A stretch of DNA of 64,000 bases from Methylosinus sp. Sm6 (GTDB taxonomy: Bacteria; Pseudomonadota; Alphaproteobacteria; Rhizobiales; Beijerinckiaceae). This document shows positions 44,996 to 54,490 of the stretch, one piece after another; position 1 is the stretch's first letter, and each line of letters begins with the position of its first letter. The notes below the pieces were generated by a model. That model was not told where the DNA came from, searched no databases, and was given only the letters and a program-made list of their open reading frames with translations. The stretch lies in NCBI RefSeq assembly GCF_019802345.1, contig NZ_JAINDZ010000022.1, forward strand, positions 1 through 64,000, given 5' to 3'. Position numbers and translations under genes: made by a program.

Positions 44996-45391
44996 TGTTT
45001 CTCGATCTCCCACTCCCCGCGCCGGGGCGGGGCGAAAACTGGTCCGGGGCGCATACACCAAAACCGCGCGGCTGGCTACCCTCCCCCGAGCTGCATCGCC
45101 GGAGGAAGGAAGCCGGCGCAAAGCGCGAGCTTCAGAAATCCACGCACAAAGCCCCCCTCGCCATCCAAAGGCTCGCCGCCGCGGTCGAAGGCCGTCGAGC
45201 AATTATGAGGGGAGGCAAGGCGCGAAATATCTCACATTGCCGACGTTGTCGATATTGAGCCGGGCGGTTTCAGGGGAACGGGTGAAGGAGAAAATCCCTA
45301 GCCCTAGCGCGCTTTCCGATCGAACGGAATCGTTCGATCGATCAGAATTCGCTCAAACTAAACACCGCAAGAGGCGCGCGCGAGCGGCGCG
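44996..45391. other. Intergenic region
   Basis: About 400 bp between rpmF and the lysozyme gene hold a family B repeat near the right end and otherwise nothing recognisable. The rpmF promoter must lie near the left end, but no box can be assigned. Confidence 0.45.
45308..45358. repeat. REP family B element
   Basis: This is the inverted-orientation copy of the elements at 35838-35886 and 48254-48305. It reads GCGCTTTCCGATCGAACGG and ends AATTCGCTCAAAC. The internal TCGAACGGAATCGTTCGA forms a hairpin. Confidence 0.75.
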
Positions 45392-46366
45392 TCAGCGTGA
45401 GCCGGACGACAGGATCGCGCCGACCGCCGGCGGCATGGCCGGGTCCTCCTCGATCAGTCGGCTTTCGCCGCGGTCGTCGACGGGCCGCGCCGCCGCGGCG
45501 ACCGGCGCCGCCTGCAGGCCGGTGACGGAAGCGAGCCATTCCCTCCATTGCGCATGACTGCCGTGGAAGGCGTTCTGGTCCACCGCCCCGGTGATGCCCG
45601 GCACGCTGCCGTCGGAGCGATATTGCCAGAACGTCCATTTGCGGTCGCCGTAGCGCACCGTCGGATGATATTTGGTCGAGCGCACCCAGATCGGATATTC
45701 GGCGAGCGCGCCCGAATGCAGGATCGCCTGATAGAAGTCGACCGAGCTGTAGATGATCGGCTTCTTGCCGTAGTGGCGCTCCATATCCTCGAGCATCACG
45801 CGCATGTCGCGCAGCACTTCCTCGCGATAGAGCGTGCGCTTGCAGCTCCGCGAGGTCGGCGTCGCCTCGACGTCGAGCACCGGCGGCAGAGCGTCGGGCT
45901 CATTGGGGACGACCGATTTGAAGAAGCCGGTCTCTTCATGCGGCGGGCGGCACCAATAGACGAAATGATAGGCGCCGCGCGGCACGCCCGCCGCCTTGGC
46001 CGCCGCCCAATTGCGATAGAATTTCGAGTCGAGCGCGTCGCCGCCCTCGGTCGCCTTGATGAAGGCGAAGGAGACCCCCGCATTCTTCACCGCCTGCCAG
46101 TCGATGTCGCCCTGATATTTGGAGACATCGACGCCGTGCACCGCATATTCCGCGCTGCGCGTCGCCGGATAGGCGTGAAGCTCCGTCTCCGGCACCGCAT
46201 AGGCCAGAAAGGTCGGGTCCTTGCGCTTGTTGAGGGTCGGCGGCGCGGCGGTGGCGAAGCGCGGCCGGTGGGTGGCGGTCGGGTCGAGCGCGCCGCCGCA
46301 GCCCGAGAGGGCTGTCGCGAGCAGAGCGGCGGCGGGCGCCGCCAGTATGAGGCGGTAGGGACGCAT
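45392..46366 (-). CDS. GH25-family lysozyme lipoprotein
   Basis: The 324-residue protein has an N-terminal lipoprotein signal ending LLATALSGC (Cys about residue 23). The GH25 domain reads HGVDVSKYQGDIDWQAVKNAG (catalytic Asp), FIKATEGGDALDSKF, GAYHFVYWCRP, PPVLDVEATPT (catalytic Asp/Glu) and PIWVRSTKYHP, KWTFWQYRSDG. It should cleave peptidoglycan glycan strands in the periplasm. A proline/alanine-rich tail of about 45 residues follows the domain. Confidence 0.9.
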   Translation of the reverse strand: MRPYRLILAAPAAALLATALSGCGGALDPTATHRPRFATAAPPTLNKRKDPTFLAYAVPETELHAYPATRSAEYAVHGVDVSKYQGDIDWQAVKNAGVSFAFIKATEGGDALDSKFYRNWAAAKAAGVPRGAYHFVYWCRPPHEETGFFKSVVPNEPDALPPVLDVEATPTSRSCKRTLYREEVLRDMRVMLEDMERHYGKKPIIYSSVDFYQAILHSGALAEYPIWVRSTKYHPTVRYGDRKWTFWQYRSDGSVPGITGAVDQNAFHGSHAQWREWLASVTGLQAAPVAAAARPVDDRGESRLIEEDPAMPPAVGAILSSGSR

Positions 46367-46805
46367 TGAGTGAGATTATACCCCGACCGGTAACGAAGCG
46401 TTAATAGGGCGCGGGCGGGACCGCGGAAGAATGGATTTTTTCCTCCGCGAATCGGCAAGTCGAAGATCGGCAGGTCGAAGATCGCCGCGACGGCGCGCCG
46501 CCGCTGCCGTCGATCCTGCGCCGGCCGGGTCGTGGAAGCAGGGGCCGGGCGCGGGAGGCGACGGAATGATCTCGCCTGTTGCTGCTTTACGTAATTAAAT
46601 ATTCCTTTCATACAGTTGTGATGAAATATGAAGCTTTGAAATTCCCCCGCCAACCTCATGATCCGTCGATATCATCTAACGTATGTACCTGGCGTCGCCC
46701 ACAACAAGGCCATTTGTAAAATTTGTTTTGCATAAATTGGCTATGTATTTTCTTGCGCCTGCCATTCGGCTGACGCATTCTCGTCCCAACATATTGGGGT
46801 AAATC
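46367..46805. other. Intergenic region, AT-rich on the right
   Basis: About 440 bp separate two divergent genes. From about 46580 the sequence becomes AT-rich, in contrast to its surroundings, and probably carries the promoter of the secreted protein at 46806. A short direct repeat (GGCAAGTCGAAGATC / GGCAGGTCGAAGATC) lies at about 46451-46482. No small gene is visible. Confidence 0.4.
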
Positions 46806-47498
46806 ATGAAAAAGACGTTTTTGGCTTCCCTCGCGAGCGCTATGCTCGTCGCCATGTCGGGTTTCGCGCAAGCCGCGATCGTTCAAGTCACCTACTCCGG
46901 CAATGTCTCGAGCGGCGTCGACACGACCGGCGTGTTCGGCGCGCCCGGCGTCAATCTGGCGGGACTTCCGTTCACCGTGTACTATGTCTTCGACACCGCC
47001 CGCGGCGCCGTCACCATGGGCCCGCCCCAATTTTCCGCTGTCGGCGGCGCCGCCAACGGCACGACGTCTCCGTCGATCACGACTCTCGTCGTGATCAACA
47101 ATCGCGGCCTCCTCTATTCTGGAGCTAAATTCGGTCAGATACTTGGCTATAATGACGGTCAGGTCAGCCAGCAGGCCCATGAGTCGGACCTGACGCTCAA
47201 TTTGGGCGGCCGCACTTTCAACGTCAACCTCGCCGAAAGCATCACCGACTTCGGCGTCGCGCTGCCCGCCACGATTACGGGACCGCTCAACTACGTCGTC
47301 GGACCGAATGACAGCGCGGCTGGCCAGCTCAGCTTCACCATCACCAACACCGCGACCGGCCAGAGCGTCGGCAGCGCCGAGGCGATTCTCGACACCTCGT
47401 CCTTGCGGGTCAGGACGCTCTTCGGCGCGGCCTCGGTGTCGTCCGCCCTGCAGCCGTCCAGCGCTCTGTCCCACGTCACCCGGCTGGGTGTCCGGTAA
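46806..47498 (+). CDS. Secreted protein of unknown function
   Basis: The 230-residue precursor begins with a textbook signal peptide (MKKTFLASLASAMLVAMSGFAQA, cleavage after AQA). The mature part is rich in Ser/Thr/Gly/Asn and beta-prone, with LPFTVYYVFDTARG and INNRGLLYSGAKFGQILGYND. The layout is like that of PEP-CTERM or autotransporter-type secreted proteins, but no PEP-CTERM tail, Cys or known catalytic motif is present. The strand-rich AVSYSGxVxSGxDxTGxFG beginning recalls family members described only as hypothetical. It stands alone, preceded by an AT-rich promoter-like stretch. Confidence 0.6.
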   Translation: MKKTFLASLASAMLVAMSGFAQAAIVQVTYSGNVSSGVDTTGVFGAPGVNLAGLPFTVYYVFDTARGAVTMGPPQFSAVGGAANGTTSPSITTLVVINNRGLLYSGAKFGQILGYNDGQVSQQAHESDLTLNLGGRTFNVNLAESITDFGVALPATITGPLNYVVGPNDSAAGQLSFTITNTATGQSVGSAEAILDTSSLRVRTLFGAASVSSALQPSSALSHVTRLGVR

Positions 47499-48253
47499 GA
47501 GCCGATTATTGCCGGGAGCGACACGGCCGGGCGCCGATGCTCGTCCCGTGTCGACCCCGGCGGCGGCTGGCCGCTGGCCGCTGGCCGCTGGCCGCTGGCC
47601 GCTGAGCGCGAATGACCGATCAGGGCGGCGATGAGCAATATATAAACGCATCGCCGCCGTTCTATCGATTGCGCGCCAGAATAGTTGTCGCGATCGAATC
47701 GGAGCAAAGCCGGGCGGCAAAGGACGAAATCCCCAACCCTCGTCCTGAGGAGTCGCCGCAGCGGCGTCTTCAAAGGCCCCCTCGGCAGCCCGTTCGAGAA
47801 ACGTCCGCTTCGGGCATCCGCCGACGCGCTTGACATATTCGGATTTTGTTCCAATTGCCCATTCCGCTTCCGCCGCATGGGGCGGCGTCCGAAGGTCGGG
47901 CGACGTTGGCGGGGCACGGTTCGCAAGGACGGGCGGCGCGACCCTCGTCCGAACCCTTGCGACGCCACCGCGCCGCCGGCGCCGGCTTCTCCTTCGTGCG
48001 GAGGGCCTGCCTGAACAAGGCAGGCGCGAGCCGGGCCGAGTATCCGAGGTTGCGCACGGGGACCGATTAACGGAAAGGGAGCAAAGACCCTGGGCCCGGA
48101 GGCGGCAAACAGAAGGCGGCCGTGGTCCGGGATTTCCGGCTCCGACGCGCTTCTTTTCACGTCACGGCCGAAACGGAGCCGCGGCGTCCCGGACCTCCCT
48201 TCGCCCGCGCCGGATTCCGGCGGCGGGGGCGTCCGCGCTAGAAGCATTCTTTA
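47499..48253. other. Repeat-bearing intergenic region
   Basis: About 755 bp carry a heptamer tandem repeat near the left end, a CCCTCGTCCTGAGG stretch at 47737-47750 followed by GGCGTCTTCAAAGG (similar to the element between ccoP and ccoG) and a small hairpin GCCTGCCTGAACAAGGCAGGC near 48006. The long open frames on either strand have Arg/Pro-rich compositions typical of chance frames in GC-rich DNA; I see no gene. Confidence 0.4.
47566..47604. repeat. Tandem heptamer repeat GCTGGCC
   Basis: Five full copies of GCTGGCC run from 47566 to 47600, followed by a partial GCTG. It lies about 70 bp after the stop of the secreted protein. It is short enough to vary in copy number by slippage. Confidence 0.85.
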
Positions 48254-48305
48254 GTTTGAGCGAATTCCGATCGATCGAACGATTCCGTTCGATCGGAAAG
48301 CGCTC
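48254..48305. repeat. REP family B element
   Basis: GTTTGAGCGAATTCCGATCG ... CGTTCGATCGGAAAGCGCTC directly follows the end of mgtE; it is nearly identical to the copy at 35838-35886 and inverted relative to 45308-45358. The hairpin could serve as 3' end protection of the mgtE transcript. Confidence 0.75.
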
Positions 48306-49730
48306 CTAGCCCAAGTGGAACCACAGGGTCGCAATGCCGAGGAAAGAGCCATAGCCGACGACGTCGGTGACCGTCGTCACGAAAGCGCTCGAGGAGACGG
48401 CCGGGTCGACATTCAGCCGGTCGAGCAGCATGGGCAGGAGAATGCCGCCGAGCGCGCCGGCGGTGAGATTGGTGAGCATGGCCAGAGCCATCACCTGCCC
48501 GAGGCCGACATTCTCGAACCAATTGGCGGCGACGAGGCCGGTGATGAGGCCGAAGGCCGCGCCGTTCAGGGCGCCGGTGCCGAGCTCGCGGACAATGATG
48601 CGCAGCGCATTGGCGCGCGAGAGCTCGCGCGTCGCCAGCGCGCGCACGGTGACCGTCATCGTCTGGGTGGCCGAATTGCCGCCCTGGCTGGCGACGATCG
48701 GCGCCAGCACGGCGAGCGCCACCATCTGCTGCAGCTGCGACTCGAAGGATTTGAGCACGCTCGCCGAAATGAAGGCGGTGCCGAGATTGACGAACAGCCA
48801 CACGAAGCGGCTCTTGACGATCCACCAGAAGCTGTCGGTCAATTCCTCATGCGGATTGACGCCGCCGAGCGCCTTGATCTCCTCCGAGGCCGCCTCCTGG
48901 ATCACGTCGACGACGTCGTCGATGGTGATGACGCCGACCAGCCGCTCGGCCTCGTCGACGACCGGCACGGAGACGAGATTATAGCGCTCGAACAGCCGCG
49001 CCACCTCCTCGCTCTCCTCGTCGAAGCGCACGCGGCGGCGGTCCGCCTGCATGATGTCCTCGACCCGCGTCTTGGGATGGGCGCGCACCAGAGCGTCGAG
49101 AAACACCGTGCCGAGCAGGCGATAGGCCGGATCGACGACGAACACCTCGAAGAAATTGTCCGGCAGGACGTCCGGCTCGGTCTCGCGGAAGAAATCCAGC
49201 ACCTCGCCCGCCGTCCAAAAGGGCGGAACGGCGACGAGGGTGGTCTGCATCAGTCGCCCGGCCGTGCCCTCGGCGGCGTCCAGAGAGCGGCGCAGCACCA
49301 CCCGCTCATGGGCCGGCAGCGCCTCCAGCACCTGCGCCTGCTCCTTGGGCTCGAGCATCTCGAGCAGAGCGACGGCGTCGTCGCTCTCGAGCTCGCGCAT
49401 CGCTTCGGCCAGGGTCGCGACCGGCAGCTCCTCGAGAATGTCCTCGCGCGTGGTCTCGCCGACCTCGGTCAGCGCCAGGAAGTCGAACTCCGCGCCCATC
49501 AGCTCGACGAGCTTGGGCCGGGCCTCATGGCCGAGCAGCTCGATCAGCGCGCCGAGATCGGCCTCGTGCAGCGGCGTGACCAGCGCACGCACCGCCTCGG
49601 CGTCCTCCGCCTCGATCGCCGCCTCCACGTCGGCGACGAAGTCGGCGCGCGGCTCGCCAGTCTCCTCGTCGCGAAAACACCTCTCCGGGGGCGCCGATTT
49701 TTCATGGTCTTGCGACATAGGGAGCCCCAT
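48306..49730 (-). CDS. mgtE: Magnesium transporter MgtE
   Basis: From the ATG at 49730 (alternative ATG at 49718) the product is 474 residues. The N-terminal MgtE_N superhelix includes LHEADLGALIELL and SDDAVALLEMLEPKEQAQVL; a pair of CBS domains follows (DILPDNFFEVFVVD, RVEDIMQADRRRVRFDE, NLVSVPVVDEAERLVGVITIDDVVDVIQEA). Five C-terminal membrane helices include VLAPIVASQGGNSATQTMTV, the Mg2+ path signature. The frame is open far upstream of the start because the opposite strand encodes a gene. It diverges from the deacetylase gene, 78 bp away. Confidence 0.95.
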   Translation of the reverse strand: MGLPMSQDHEKSAPPERCFRDEETGEPRADFVADVEAAIEAEDAEAVRALVTPLHEADLGALIELLGHEARPKLVELMGAEFDFLALTEVGETTREDILEELPVATLAEAMRELESDDAVALLEMLEPKEQAQVLEALPAHERVVLRRSLDAAEGTAGRLMQTTLVAVPPFWTAGEVLDFFRETEPDVLPDNFFEVFVVDPAYRLLGTVFLDALVRAHPKTRVEDIMQADRRRVRFDEESEEVARLFERYNLVSVPVVDEAERLVGVITIDDVVDVIQEAASEEIKALGGVNPHEELTDSFWWIVKSRFVWLFVNLGTAFISASVLKSFESQLQQMVALAVLAPIVASQGGNSATQTMTVTVRALATRELSRANALRIIVRELGTGALNGAAFGLITGLVAANWFENVGLGQVMALAMLTNLTAGALGGILLPMLLDRLNVDPAVSSSAFVTTVTDVVGYGSFLGIATLWFHLG

Positions 49731-49808
49731 CTTGCGAGAAATGCCTCCGGCGAACGAAGTCGGGAGCGAGGGGTGCATAACGCGCCGAGACGGGAAAGCA
49801 AACCGCCG

Positions 49809-50720
49809 ATGCCGCTGAAAAATGGCCTGCTGCCGATCATCCTCGGCCTTTTCGCCGCGACCGCGGCCGCCGCCGCGCCGGGGCGCGAGTGTGGGCCGCA
49901 GGCGCTCGGCGTCGCCCGCGAGATCGCCGTCGACGGGCGCGAGAGGCTGGCGCTCGGCCTCGAGACTTATCCGCGCACGCTGGCGCTCGCCGACCATGAG
50001 GTCGTGCTCACCTTCGACGACGGCCCCGTGGCCGGGACGACGGCGCAGGTTCTGGACGCGCTGAAGGCCGAATGCGCCCGCGCGACCTTTTTCCTGGTCG
50101 GCCGCCACGCCGCCGAGGAGCCGGCGCTGGTGAAGCGCATCGTGGCCGAGGGCCACAATGCCGGACATCATTCCTACAGCCATCCGGCGCGGACGCTGCG
50201 GCTGATGAGCGATCCGGCGGCGCGCGCCGACATCGACAAGGGCTTCGCCGCCGTTGACGCGGCCGGCTTCGGCGCGGCGGGACCCTCGCCGCGCGCGCCC
50301 TTCTTCCGCTTCCCCGGCTTCGCCGACACGCCCGAGCTGGTGAGCTGGCTCGAGGACCGCTCCATCGCCGTGTTCGGCGCCGATCTCTGGGCCTCGGACT
50401 GGCAGGACATGACGCCCCAGGCCGAGCTCGAGCTGGTCATGTCGCGCCTCGAGGCGGCGCGCAAGGGAATCATTCTGTTTCACGATTCGCGCGCCTCCAC
50501 GGCGCGGATGATGCCGGAGTTCCTGAAGGCGCTGAAGGCGCGCGGCTTCAAGCTCGTGCATCTCGTCCCCGGCCCCGGCCCGACGCCGATCGAAAACGCC
50601 AAGCCCGGCTGGACCTCGAATACCGAAGCGATCATCGCCAAGACGCTCGGGCCGAAGGGGCAGAGACGCGAGCCGCAGGAAGGCCGCGGCGTCAAGACCA
50701 ACGACGATCTGATGCGCTGA
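49809..50720 (+). CDS. Polysaccharide deacetylase (NodB domain), secreted
   Basis: The ATG at 49809 gives 303 residues with a signal peptide (LLPIILGLFAATAAAAA). The NodB homology domain shows VVLTFDDGPVAGTT (catalytic Asp-Asp), GHNAGHHSYSHPA (the H-S-x-x-H metal ligands), FFRFPGFADTPEL (RxPxF) and GADLWASDWQDM and GIILFHDSR (last motif, His). It should remove N- or O-acetyl groups from an envelope glycan in the periplasm. The acceptor is not deducible. Confidence 0.88.
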   Translation: MPLKNGLLPIILGLFAATAAAAAPGRECGPQALGVAREIAVDGRERLALGLETYPRTLALADHEVVLTFDDGPVAGTTAQVLDALKAECARATFFLVGRHAAEEPALVKRIVAEGHNAGHHSYSHPARTLRLMSDPAARADIDKGFAAVDAAGFGAAGPSPRAPFFRFPGFADTPELVSWLEDRSIAVFGADLWASDWQDMTPQAELELVMSRLEAARKGIILFHDSRASTARMMPEFLKALKARGFKLVHLVPGPGPTPIENAKPGWTSNTEAIIAKTLGPKGQRREPQEGRGVKTNDDLMR

Positions 50721-50905
50721 AAAGAGCGCGACGGACGCGCGCATCCTGCGCCCAACCTTGCGACAAAACCGCGCGCGTCTCATTTCCAAGCTGCGCGCGC
50801 CCTGCGGCGCCGAATTGACAAGCCCTTCTATTCACGCGCGAAAATGATGCTTGTTTTCATTCGCCTGTGACATTTGTGCGCAGCGATCGCCGATGAGCGG
50901 TTTTG

Positions 50906-50919
50906 TTGATCGAAGTCAA
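50906..50919. promoter_or_regulatory. FixK/FNR-type box upstream of ccoN
   Basis: TTGATCGAAGTCAA is a full TTGAT-N4-GTCAA dyad; its complement reads TTGAC-N4-ATCAA, matching the FixK/FnrL consensus. It ends 117 bp upstream of the ccoN start, a normal position for an activator of microaerobic promoters. It supports oxygen-dependent control of the whole cco cluster. Confidence 0.75.
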
Positions 50920-51036
50920 ATCGCGCGATCGCGCCAGCGTTAGACTCTTTTCCGCGATCCGAGACGAAGGGCGCGCGCGTCGAATTCGAAAGAGAACGAC
51001 GCGCCCTTCGCTATTTCCGCGCAGGGGCATCTCATC

Positions 51037-52692
51037 ATGGCGCTGTCCATTTCTCCCCCGAAATCCGTGACCTTCGGCGAAGCCATGCTGGCCTTCGTCT
51101 TCGTCGCCTTCGCCGCGCTCGCCGGCTATATCGCGACGAAAGCGCATGCCGCTCCTTACGCCTTCCATGCGGCCTTGTTCGCGCTCGGCTCGATCGGCGC
51201 CGTCGTCGCCATCGTGAAGCGCTATGAGCTGCGCAGCGCCGAGCCGGCGCCGCGCGTCATCGACGGCAAGCCGAACTATAATTACGGCCCGATCAAATTC
51301 GCCGCGCTCGCCGCTCTGTTCTGGGGCGTCGCCGGCTTTGCCGTCGGGCTCTATATCGCGCTGGAGCTCGCCTTCCCCGCCTTCAATCTCGATCTGCCCT
51401 GGATCAACTTCGGGCGCCTTCGCCCGCTGCATACATCGGCGGTGATCTTCGCCTTCGGCGGCAATGTGCTGCTCGCGACATCCTTTTATGTCGTGCAGCG
51501 CACCTCCCGCGCGCGGCTCGCCGGCGATCTTTCGCCCTGGTTCGTCGTGCTCGGCTATAATTTCTTCATCCTCGTCGCCGGCACGGGCTATCTGCTCGGC
51601 GTCACGCGCGGCCATGAATATGCGGAGCCCGAGTGGTACGCGATCCTGTGGCTCGTCGTGGTGTGGGTCGTCTATCTCATCGTCTTCCTCGCGACGCTGG
51701 CCCGGCGCGAGGAGCCGCACATCTATGTCGCCAATTGGTTCTACCTCGCCTTCATCGTCACCGTCGCCGTGCTCGTGCTCGGCAACAACGCCGAAATTCC
51801 GGTTTCGCTGTTCTCGCCGAAATCGGTGATCGTCTGGGCCGGCGTGCAGGACGCGATGATCCAATGGTGGTACGGCCATAACGCCGTCGGCTTCTTCCTC
51901 ACCGCCGGCTTTCTCGGCATCATGTATTATTTCGTGCCCAAGCGCGCCGAGCGGCCGATCTATTCCTACCGCCTCTCCATCGTGCATTTCTGGGCGCTGA
52001 TCTTCCTCTACATCTGGGCCGGGCCGCATCATCTGCATTACACCGCGCTGCCCGATTGGGCGCAGACGCTCGGCATGGCCTTCTCGATCATGCTGTGGAT
52101 GCCGAGCTGGGGCGGCATGATCAACGGCCTCATGACTCTCTCCGGCGCCTGGGACCGGCTGCGCACCGATCCGGTGCTGCGCATGATGGTCGTCTCGGTC
52201 GCCTTCTATGGCATGTCGACCTTCGAAGGGCCGCTGATGTCGATCAAGGCGGTGAATGCGCTCAGCCATTACACCGATTGGGGCATCGGCCATGTGCATT
52301 CGGGCAGCCTCGGCTGGGTCGGCTTCGTCTCCTTCGGCGCGCTCTATTGCCTCATCCCTTGGGTGTTCGCGCGCCCGCTCTATTCGCTGAAGCTCGTCGA
52401 CTGGCATTTCTGGATCGCGACGATCGGCATCGTCTTCTACATCTCGGCGATGTGGGTGGCCGGCATCATGCAGGGGCTGATGTGGCGCGCCTACACGCCG
52501 CAGGGCTTCCTCGAATATTCCTTCGTCGAGACCACCGATGCGCTGCATCCGGAATATGTGATCCGCGCAGCGGGCGGCGGGCTGTTCCTGATCGGCGCGC
52601 TGATCATGGTCTATAACATCTACAAGACAATTCGCTCCCCCGCCGAGAAGCGGGCGAGCGCGCTCGCCCCTCTTCCCGCCGCCGCAGAGTGA
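51037..52692 (+). CDS. ccoN: Cytochrome cbb3 oxidase subunit I CcoN
   Basis: The 551-residue, 12-to-14-helix catalytic subunit binds heme b and the b3-CuB centre. Visible ligands are in [14 protein letters not shown], the [12 protein letters not shown] segment with the CuB His, [13 protein letters not shown] (the two CuB His) and [12 protein letters not shown] (both heme His). It reduces O2 to water at high affinity and pumps protons. It is the first gene of the cco cluster and is preceded by the FixK-type box. Confidence 0.97.
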   Translation: MALSISPPKSVTFGEAMLAFVFVAFAALAGYIATKAHAAPYAFHAALFALGSIGAVVAIVKRYELRSAEPAPRVIDGKPNYNYGPIKFAALAALFWGVAGFAVGLYIALELAFPAFNLDLPWINFGRLRPLHTSAVIFAFGGNVLLATSFYVVQRTSRARLAGDLSPWFVVLGYNFFILVAGTGYLLGVTRGHEYAEPEWYAILWLVVVWVVYLIVFLATLARREEPHIYVANWFYLAFIVTVAVLVLGNNAEIPVSLFSPKSVIVWAGVQDAMIQWWYGHNAVGFFLTAGFLGIMYYFVPKRAERPIYSYRLSIVHFWALIFLYIWAGPHHLHYTALPDWAQTLGMAFSIMLWMPSWGGMINGLMTLSGAWDRLRTDPVLRMMVVSVAFYGMSTFEGPLMSIKAVNALSHYTDWGIGHVHSGSLGWVGFVSFGALYCLIPWVFARPLYSLKLVDWHFWIATIGIVFYISAMWVAGIMQGLMWRAYTPQGFLEYSFVETTDALHPEYVIRAAGGGLFLIGALIMVYNIYKTIRSPAEKRASALAPLPAAAE

Positions 52693-52703
52693 GGAGAGCC
52701 GCC

Positions 52704-53462
52704 ATGTCCGACATGATGCATGCACGCCCGTCCCGCAGCCTGCAGAAGAGTCTCGAGACCAATTCGATCCTGCTGCTGCTCGCTATCATGCTGCTCGTCT
52801 CGATCGGCGGAATCGTCGAGATCGTGCCGCTGTTCTATCTGCACAACACGATCGAGAAGGTCGACGGCGTGCGGCCCTATTCGCCGCTCGAGCTTTCCGG
52901 CTACAACATCTACGTGCGCGAAGGCTGCTACACCTGCCATTCGCAGATGATTCGCCCTCTGCGCGACGAGGTCGAGCGCTACGGCCATTATTCGCTCGCC
53001 GCCGAGAGCATGTACGACCACCCGTTCCAATGGGGCTCCAAGCGCAACGGCCCCGATCTCGCGCGCGTCGGCGGTCGCTATTCCAATGATTGGCATCGCG
53101 ACCATTTGCGCGATCCGCGCGCCGTCGTGCCGACCTCGATCATGCCGGGCTATCCGTTCCTGGCGAGCGCGCCGCTCGACTATGCGCATATCGCCGAGCA
53201 GATGCGCATGCTGCGCGTCGTCGGCGTTCCCTACACGGATGAGGCAATCGACGCCGCCGCCGCCGATCTCTCCGCGCAGGCGGCGCCGGACGCTCCCGGC
53301 GCCGAGGCGCTGCGCCGACGCTATCCCAACGCCGTCGTCAATGATGTCGCGAGCAAGAGCGGCGTCACCGAGGAGGATGCGCTGATCGCCTATCTGCAGC
53401 ATCTCGGCGTCTCGGTCGATTTCAAGCTCTATGACGACAAGGCCGCGGTCAATGTGAGGTGA
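52704..53462 (+). CDS. ccoO: Cytochrome cbb3 oxidase subunit II CcoO
   Basis: The ATG at 52704 follows GAGGAG and gives 252 residues. One N-terminal membrane anchor ([23 protein letters not shown]) precedes the mono-heme domain with CYTCH (heme c attachment) and SIMPGYPF (Met ligand). [20 protein letters not shown] is the family signature. It passes electrons from CcoP to CcoN. Confidence 0.97.
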   Translation: MSDMMHARPSRSLQKSLETNSILLLLAIMLLVSIGGIVEIVPLFYLHNTIEKVDGVRPYSPLELSGYNIYVREGCYTCHSQMIRPLRDEVERYGHYSLAAESMYDHPFQWGSKRNGPDLARVGGRYSNDWHRDHLRDPRAVVPTSIMPGYPFLASAPLDYAHIAEQMRMLRVVGVPYTDEAIDAAAADLSAQAAPDAPGAEALRRRYPNAVVNDVASKSGVTEEDALIAYLQHLGVSVDFKLYDDKAAVNVR

Positions 53463-53465
53463 GCC

Positions 53466-53615
53466 ATGACCTATGAATTCTGGCGAGATTTCGCAGCGGG
53501 CTCTGGATTGTTCTTCTTCGCGGCCATCTTCGGCGTCGCGGTCGGCTACGCCTTCTGGCCGGCCAATCGCGAACGCTTCGACCGCGCGGCGCGCGCGCCT
53601 CTGCGGGAGGACTGA
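53466..53615 (+). CDS. ccoQ: Cytochrome cbb3 oxidase small subunit CcoQ
   Basis: A 49-residue protein reads MTYEFWRDFAAGSGLFFFAA, continuing through IFGVAVGYAFWPANRERFDR, with one membrane helix followed by the WPxNRxxFD tail that defines CcoQ. It stabilises the CcoNO-P assembly. The ATG lies three bases after the ccoO stop and the gene ends two bases before ccoP. Confidence 0.93.
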   Translation: MTYEFWRDFAAGSGLFFFAAIFGVAVGYAFWPANRERFDRAARAPLRED

Positions 53616-53617
53616 TC

Positions 53618-54481
53618 ATGTCGACCAATGAAATGCGCGAGACGCATGTGAAGACCACCGGCCATGAATGGGACGGCATAGAAGAGCTCGACACGCCATT
53701 GCCGCGCTGGTGGCTGATCACCTTCTACGCGACGATCCTGTGGTCGCTCGCCTATTTCCTCGTCTACCCCTCCTTGCCGACGCCAAGCGGCGCGACGCAG
53801 GGGCTCCTCGGCTGGCATTCACGCACGGCGGTGACACAAGACCTCGACGAGCTGCAGAAGATTCGCGGGCCGGTGATGGCGCGGCTCGCCACGGCGACGC
53901 TCGAGGAGATCGAGAAGACCCCGCAATTGCTGAGCGCCGCGCGCGCGCTCGGCGCCGCCGCCTTCGCCAATAATTGCGCCGGCTGTCATGGCGCCGGCGC
54001 GCAAGGCGCGAAGGGCTATCCCAATCTCAATGACGACGAATGGCTGTGGGGCGGCAGGCTCGCCGATATTCGCCGCACCATCGAGCATGGCGTGCGCTGG
54101 GACGCCGACAAGGAGACGCGCACGGAGACCATGCCGGCCTTCGGCCGCGACGGCCTGCTCGACGCCGGGCAGATCTCGCTCATCGCCGACGAGGTGCGCG
54201 CATTGGGCAAGCTCCCCGGCGCAAAGCCGGCCGCCGCCGGCGCGAAGCTCTTCGACGACAATTGTTCCGTGTGCCATGGCGTCGACGGCAAGGGCAATCG
54301 CGACATGGGCGCGCCCAATCTGACCGACGCCTTGTGGCTGTTCGGCTCCGACAAGGCGACGATCGTCGCGCGCATCGCCAATGGCGGCGGCGGCGTGATG
54401 CCGGCCTGGGGCAACCGCCTCGACGACACGACGATCACGGCGCTCACCGTCTATGTGCATTCGCTCGGCGGCGGGGAGTGA
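53618..54481 (+). CDS. ccoP: Cytochrome cbb3 oxidase subunit III CcoP
   Basis: The 287-residue diheme subunit has one N-terminal helix (WWLITFYATILWSLAYFLVY, residues 31-50) with the preceding HEWDGIEELDTPLPRWW signature. Heme c sites are CAGCH (120-124) and CSVCH (216-220), with Met ligands in ETMPAFG and GVMPAWG. It accepts electrons from soluble cytochromes and delivers them to CcoO. Confidence 0.97.
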   Translation: MSTNEMRETHVKTTGHEWDGIEELDTPLPRWWLITFYATILWSLAYFLVYPSLPTPSGATQGLLGWHSRTAVTQDLDELQKIRGPVMARLATATLEEIEKTPQLLSAARALGAAAFANNCAGCHGAGAQGAKGYPNLNDDEWLWGGRLADIRRTIEHGVRWDADKETRTETMPAFGRDGLLDAGQISLIADEVRALGKLPGAKPAAAGAKLFDDNCSVCHGVDGKGNRDMGAPNLTDALWLFGSDKATIVARIANGGGGVMPAWGNRLDDTTITALTVYVHSLGGGE

Positions 54482-54490
54482 GGTTTCACT

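Noticed and set aside
46806-47498. PEP-CTERM/exosortase substrate
   Set aside because: The protein resembles such substrates at the N-terminus, but its C-terminus lacks the PEP motif, hydrophobic helix and basic tail, and no exosortase gene is in the window.
48315-49808. Long plus-strand frame joined to the deacetylase
   Set aside because: It is the antisense of mgtE. The deacetylase has its own ATG and signal peptide at 49809.
49731-49808. Mg-sensing riboswitch before mgtE
   Set aside because: Only 78 bp lie between mgtE and the divergent deacetylase gene, too short for an M-box, and no such structure was recognised.
50857-52725. 622-codon minus-strand frame opposite ccoN
   Set aside because: Antisense shadow of a certain gene; His/Asp/Glu-rich composition caused by the codon pattern of ccoN.
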